Part shown: in pieces, positions 6,185 to 9,792 of the stretch | How the letters are laid out: each line of letters starts with the position of its first letter | How positions within the stretch are numbered: the first letter of the stretch is position 1 | Assembly: GCA_003448025.1 (NCBI GenBank) | Contig: DLXL01000493.1 | Span: 1-9,792 of the forward strand | DNA from: Saprospirales bacterium | Lineage (GTDB): Bacteria; Bacteroidota; Bacteroidia; Chitinophagales; Saprospiraceae | DNA: 9,792 nucleotides | Direction: 5' to 3' | Translations under genes and position numbers: made by a program | The notes under the pieces: generated by a model | The model's input: the letters and a program-made list of their open reading frames with translations, nothing else | The model's database searches: none | What the model was told of the DNA's origin: nothing

Positions 6185-6209
6185 CGCGGCCATTCCCGGC
6201 CATGTAATT

Positions 6210-7268
6210 ATGCGCATTTTTTCCATCTTGGCACTATGCCTTTTCGTCTGCAATGGCCTTCAGGCTCAGGGCTTTCAGATCCTGTTCCCCGGATTGAGTG
6301 GTCCTGAACTGGTAGACAGTGTGGCATCCGGGTATCGTCCAAATACCGTATTGGATTATGCAAATGCCCGTGATACGCTTTATGCAAAGGTGTTGGCTTT
6401 AGACGATGATAGTTTGCGTTGCATCTATTCGGGTCATACCTTATACCTGGATCCCTTGCAGGATCCAACCCAATATATTTACCAGGGGGGAGGGGCAAAC
6501 GGGATGAATACAGAGCATGCCTATCCTCAGGCTAAAGGCGCCGCCGACGGCAATGCCCGAAGCGATATGCACCATATTTACCCTACCCGAATTGCCGTAA
6601 ATGAAGCCCGGGGGAATTCACCCTATGCTGAAATTCCGGATGTACAGACCCAAAAATGGTTCATCCGAAACCAGCTTTTTACCACTATACCTGCCACAAA
6701 CATCGACGCTTACTCCGAACAACGCACGGATGCTTTTGAACCCCGGGAATCAGTCAAAGGAGATATTGCCCGTTCCGTTTTTTACTTTTACACCATGTAC
6801 CGCGCTCAGGCAAATCTGGCCGATCCTGCTTTTTTTGAGCTGCAGCGCAACACTTTGTGCCAATGGGCCGCGCAGGATCCGGCAGATTCCTCAGAACTGA
6901 TCAAAACCTGGCGAATTGCCCCATATCAGGACGGAAAACCAAACCCCTTTGTGGTAGATTGTACCCTGTCCCATCGCTGCTGGTGTCCGGAAGTGCCGCC
7001 GAATTGTCAGGTAAATACAAGTGAACCAACGTTTAATCCTGTATTGATTTGGCCCAACCCTGCCCGGGAATGGATTCATTTTGAATCAAAAAACGGGGAG
7101 CCGGTTAATATCCAGATCACAGACTTCACCGGCAGGTTAGCTGGCGCAACGTCTGCTCCGGCTGCTCAGGGTTCCGTGTCGGTCCAATCCATGCCTCCAG
7201 GCTTGTATTGGGTACTGGTTCGGGATCTTTCGGGGAACCAGTCCGTTTATCCCATATTGGTGCAATAA
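6210..7268 (+). CDS. Secreted endonuclease I family nuclease with T9SS C-terminal sorting domain
   Basis: A 352-residue exported DNase. Residues 1-20 (MRIFSILALCLFVCNGLQAQ) are a signal peptide with probable cleavage after AQ. About 35-255 is the endonuclease I (EndA/NucM/Vvn type) domain: MNTEHAYPQ (99-107), SDMHHIYPT (118-126), NEARGNSPY (131-139) and FEPRESVKGDIARSVFYF (176-193). Glu102, His103 and Asn131 probably correspond to the metal-binding Glu, catalytic His and metal-binding Asn of this beta-beta-alpha-metal family. It is rich in cysteine near 251-266, likely disulphides. About 275-352 is a Por/type A T9SS sorting domain: WPNPAREWIHFES, then VNIQITDFTGRL, MPPGLYWVLVRD and YPILVQ. 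The protein should pass the inner membrane by Sec and the outer membrane by type IX secretion, then be released or anchored. The start at 6210 is chosen for the signal peptide; the frame is open from 6042 through repeat sequence. It probably scavenges extracellular DNA. Confidence 0.95.
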   Translation: MRIFSILALCLFVCNGLQAQGFQILFPGLSGPELVDSVASGYRPNTVLDYANARDTLYAKVLALDDDSLRCIYSGHTLYLDPLQDPTQYIYQGGGANGMNTEHAYPQAKGAADGNARSDMHHIYPTRIAVNEARGNSPYAEIPDVQTQKWFIRNQLFTTIPATNIDAYSEQRTDAFEPRESVKGDIARSVFYFYTMYRAQANLADPAFFELQRNTLCQWAAQDPADSSELIKTWRIAPYQDGKPNPFVVDCTLSHRCWCPEVPPNCQVNTSEPTFNPVLIWPNPAREWIHFESKNGEPVNIQITDFTGRLAGATSAPAAQGSVSVQSMPPGLYWVLVRDLSGNQSVYPILVQ

Positions 7269-7311
7269 ACCTGTGCCTCATTGACCAAAACATCCAATTT
7301 ACACTTATACA

Positions 7312-7956
7312 ATGCTCGAATTTTTAACCCAGGCACTCGATTTTTTTCGCCATCTGGACGTGCACCTGGAAAACATCATGCGTGATTATGAACTGGCTAC
7401 CTATCTCATCCTGGCGCTCATCATTTTTTGTGAGACAGGACTTGTGGTAACGCCATTTCTGCCAGGCGACTCCCTCTTGTTTGCCGCAGGCGCCATTACC
7501 GCAAAAACCGGTATTCTGAACGTTTGGCTGCTCATTCCACTGCTGTTTTTTGCCGCTATTCTGGGGGATAACACCAATTATTTCTTCGGAAAATTCCTCG
7601 GGGAAAAGGTCTTTACCCGCGATTATTGGTTCTTAAAAAGGAAATACATAGATCAGACGCACGAATTCTATGAGAAACATGGCGGGCGAACCTTGATTAT
7701 TGCACGTTTTGTGCCCATCGTACGCACATGCGCTCCATTTTTTGCCGGCGTGGGAAAGATGACTTACCGCCAGTTTATCGGTTACTGTATTTCAGGAGGT
7801 ATTCTATGGGTAAGCTCGCTAACGTTGGCCGGTTACTATTTCGGACAAATTCCTATTGTGAAAAACAACTTTGAAGTAGTGGTGCTTGGAATCATAGGCA
7901 TCTCGGTGTTGCCAGTCTACGTGGAATTCCAGAGAGCCCGATTCGGGAAAAAGTGA
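7312..7956 (+). CDS. DedA family membrane protein (VTT domain)
   Basis: A 214-residue inner-membrane protein of the DedA family, relatives of which act in undecaprenyl-phosphate or phospholipid flipping and in membrane homeostasis. Family motifs are clear: ETGLVVTPFLPGDSLLFAAG (41-60) with acidic Glu41 and Asp53, GDNTNYFFGKFLG (85-97), and ARFVPIVRTCAPFFAGVGKM (131-150) with the paired arginines Arg132 and Arg138 required in E. coli members. The hydrophobic segments are at about 28-50, 55-90 (partly re-entrant), 152-178 and 187-205. The ATG at 7312 is 43 nt after the endonuclease stop; TTG at 7281 and TACACTTA at 7300 give only a weak promoter match. The S9 peptidase follows after 28 nt, so the two may be co-transcribed. 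The substrate (C55-P or phosphatidylethanolamine type lipid) cannot be told from sequence. Confidence 0.95.
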   Translation: MLEFLTQALDFFRHLDVHLENIMRDYELATYLILALIIFCETGLVVTPFLPGDSLLFAAGAITAKTGILNVWLLIPLLFFAAILGDNTNYFFGKFLGEKVFTRDYWFLKRKYIDQTHEFYEKHGGRTLIIARFVPIVRTCAPFFAGVGKMTYRQFIGYCISGGILWVSSLTLAGYYFGQIPIVKNNFEVVVLGIIGISVLPVYVEFQRARFGKK

Positions 7957-7984
7957 TCTGTTTTTTGAAAGTAAAATATTGAAA

Positions 7985-9792
7985 ATGAAGCATTTATGCG
8001 CACTTTTGCTTTGCCTGGCAGGTTTGTTTGGTCAGGCAAATGCCCAACAGCATTTTTCCATGGCAGATGCCTTTTTAAAAAGAGGCGTCTTTACCCCGGC
8101 CAACCTGCGCCAGTTGCAATGGATCCCTGGAAAATCCCAGTTTACACACGTGGTAAATAACAAGCTAGTACTTGTAAATGCACCTGATTTAAAAACAGAT
8201 ACGCTGGATTTTTTGCCCCTGATCAACCAAAAATTGACTGAAATGGGGGCAAAATCGATGGAAGCCCTACCCGGCCTAACCTGGTTGAACGGGGATCAGT
8301 GCTGGTTTCGCACAGATAAAGAAATCTATACCTACAGCATTGCTGATGGCTTGAGCAGAAAAAACTGGTTTCCGGCTGAAGCTGAAAATCTGGATATTCA
8401 GGGGAAATCCTTTGCTGCTGCCTACACCCTGAACAATGGTCTTTGGATTAATTTGGGAGGTAAAGAGCTTGGTGTTGCCAAAAGTGAGAAAGAGGGCATT
8501 GTATACGGTAAAAGTGTTCACCGTGATGAATTTGGCATTTTTAAAGGCACATTCTGGAGCCCTTCCGGGCGCTTTCTGGCGTTCTATAGAATGGACGAGA
8601 GCATGGTAACGCCATACCCGATTTACGTGCTTGATTCTATGCCTGCTGTAGCCCGTGAAATCCGATATCCTTTTGCAGGGGCTAAAAGCCATCACGTGAC
8701 GGTTGGTATATTTGATACCCAAACCGCCAAAACCCTTTACCTGCAAACCGGCGAACCTGCCGAACAATTCCTGACCAATGTGTCCTGGTCGCCCGATGAT
8801 AAATATGTGCTGATTGCAGTCGTAAATCGGGAGCAAAACCACATGTGGCTGAACCAATACGATGCTGCTACCGGGAATTTTATCAAGACTATTCTGGAAG
8901 AAACTTCAGATAAATGGGTAGAGCCGGAAAAGCCTGCAGTATTCCTGCCCGGATCTAACGATCAATTCCTTTGGCAAAGCGAACGTGCCGGATACAACCA
9001 CCTTTATCTGTGCAGCCTGAATGCTAAAACCATGAAGCAAATCAGCACCGGACCAAATCCGGTCACTACTTTTTATGGTTTTGATGCCAAGGGAGAAAAT
9101 TGTTATTACCAGGTGGCTGATGACACCGGTCTGAACCGATTTGTGTACAGCGCCAACCTGAAAAACGGCGCTGAGACCCGACTGCATGATGATCCGGGTG
9201 TGCATAATGGCCTGATCAGCAGCACAGGAGAATGGATGCTGGATGTATACACAGAGGCAAATACGCCACGGGAGATATACCTGAGCAAAACAGGAAAGAA
9301 GTCCAAACGGGATCTGGTTTTAAGTGCCCCAAATCCCATGACAGGCTACGCCCTGGGAAATACCCTTATGATTACCCTTCCCTCCAAAGGTGGGTTTCCG
9401 CTGAATGCCCGGATGATTTTTCCAACCGGTTTTGATGCCTCCAAACAATACCCGGTGATCGTATATGTTTATGGCGGTCCGCATGCCCAAATGATTACCA
9501 ATGGCTGGATGAACAGTGCAGATCTCTGGATGCATCATATGGCACAGGAAGGGTTCATCATATTTACCCTCGATGGAAGAGGATCCGCACACCGCGGATT
9601 TGCATTTGAAAACGCCATTCACCGCAGGGTAGGGGATGCTGAAATAGAGGATCAACTCTCAGGCATTGAATATTTGAAAAATCAGTCTTTCGTAGATCCT
9701 GCCCGTATTGGCGTATTTGGCTGGAGTTATGGTGGATTTATGACCACATCGCTGATGACCCGTCCAGAATCAAAGGACATATTCAAATGTGG
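7985..9792 (+). CDS. Secreted S9B prolyl peptidase (DPP IV / prolyl tripeptidyl peptidase type), 3'-truncated by window
   Basis: An exported serine peptidase that removes N-terminal di- or tripeptides after proline. The frame starts at ATG 7985 and stays open to the window end (602 codons). Residues 1-20 (MKHLCALLLCLAGLFGQANA) form a signal peptide. About 40-430 is the DPP IV beta-propeller (GTFWSPSGRFLAFYRMDESM at 188-207; SHHVTVGIFDTQTAKTLYLQ; YLQTGEP; LTNVSWSPDD). The catalytic alpha/beta-hydrolase domain follows: PVIVYVYGGPHAQM, then LDGRGSAHRGFAFENAIHRR, and GWSYGG with nucleophile Ser581. The propeller loop reads YGKSVHRDEFGI (174-185), with a single Glu182 like Porphyromonas PtpA (Glu205), and not the double-Glu WVYEEE of classical DPP IV; tripeptidyl specificity is therefore favoured. 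About 110-130 residues with the catalytic Asp and His lie beyond the window. It is periplasmic or surface-associated, probably for peptide nutrition. Confidence 0.95.
   Translation, partial: MKHLCALLLCLAGLFGQANAQQHFSMADAFLKRGVFTPANLRQLQWIPGKSQFTHVVNNKLVLVNAPDLKTDTLDFLPLINQKLTEMGAKSMEALPGLTWLNGDQCWFRTDKEIYTYSIADGLSRKNWFPAEAENLDIQGKSFAAAYTLNNGLWINLGGKELGVAKSEKEGIVYGKSVHRDEFGIFKGTFWSPSGRFLAFYRMDESMVTPYPIYVLDSMPAVAREIRYPFAGAKSHHVTVGIFDTQTAKTLYLQTGEPAEQFLTNVSWSPDDKYVLIAVVNREQNHMWLNQYDAATGNFIKTILEETSDKWVEPEKPAVFLPGSNDQFLWQSERAGYNHLYLCSLNAKTMKQISTGPNPVTTFYGFDAKGENCYYQVADDTGLNRFVYSANLKNGAETRLHDDPGVHNGLISSTGEWMLDVYTEANTPREIYLSKTGKKSKRDLVLSAPNPMTGYALGNTLMITLPSKGGFPLNARMIFPTGFDASKQYPVIVYVYGGPHAQMITNGWMNSADLWMHHMAQEGFIIFTLDGRGSAHRGFAFENAIHRRVGDAEIEDQLSGIEYLKNQSFVDPARIGVFGWSYGGFMTTSLMTRPESKDIFKC

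Noticed and set aside
6042..6209. Endonuclease start at 6042
   Set aside because: The extra 56 residues come from the repeat and promoter region, and would bury the clear signal peptide starting at 6210.
8276..8857. 193-codon minus-strand open frame
   Set aside because: It is antisense to the S9 peptidase propeller, which is conserved throughout on the plus strand.

Overview
The window looks like a chromosomal segment of a Bacteroidota bacterium. One secreted enzyme carries a type IX secretion (Por) sorting domain. Shine-Dalgarno sequences are absent or weak, and one gene has a TAnnTTTG-type -7 box. The secreted S9 peptidase resembles the Porphyromonas prolyl tripeptidyl peptidase. The intergenic repeats (GATATTGGATATTC, ATCGTTC, AAACCTACGAGGTTT types) are of a style I associate with Bacteroidota such as the Saprospirales, but that finer placement is only an impression. 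No rRNA, tRNA, CRISPR array or transposase is visible.

Layout. Positions 1-219 are non-coding and hold a large nested inverted repeat. The left part is transcribed leftward: an extended SDR dehydrogenase (3199-4182) overlaps by 4 bp a steroid 5-alpha-reductase-like membrane enzyme (2447-3202). After a 121-bp repeat-filled gap comes tex (220-2325), an RNA-binding transcription/translation accessory protein. From 4221 everything is rightward: a DUF1295 membrane protein (4221-5138), a beta-carbonic anhydrase (5203-5835), a 374-bp gap dominated by a MITE-like inverted-repeat element (5846-6132), a secreted endonuclease I with a T9SS tail (6210-7268), a DedA membrane protein (7312-7956), and an S9 prolyl peptidase that runs off the right edge (7985 onward).

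How the genes fit together. The SDR, the SRD5A-like protein and, across a very short divergent gap, the DUF1295 protein (same broad membrane-reductase superfamily as SRD5A) could form a lipid/steroid/isoprenoid oxidoreduction module; this is inference from families and arrangement. The endonuclease and the S9 peptidase are both exported and probably serve scavenging of DNA and peptides. Tex, carbonic anhydrase and DedA are housekeeping functions. The non-coding sequence is notable: all three gaps above 100 bp are mostly filled by three different inverted or tandem repeats. I see no convincing new defence or mobile system. The most interesting points are the two long palindromic elements, one of which overlaps the tex stop codon, and the eukaryote-like 5-alpha-reductase operon.
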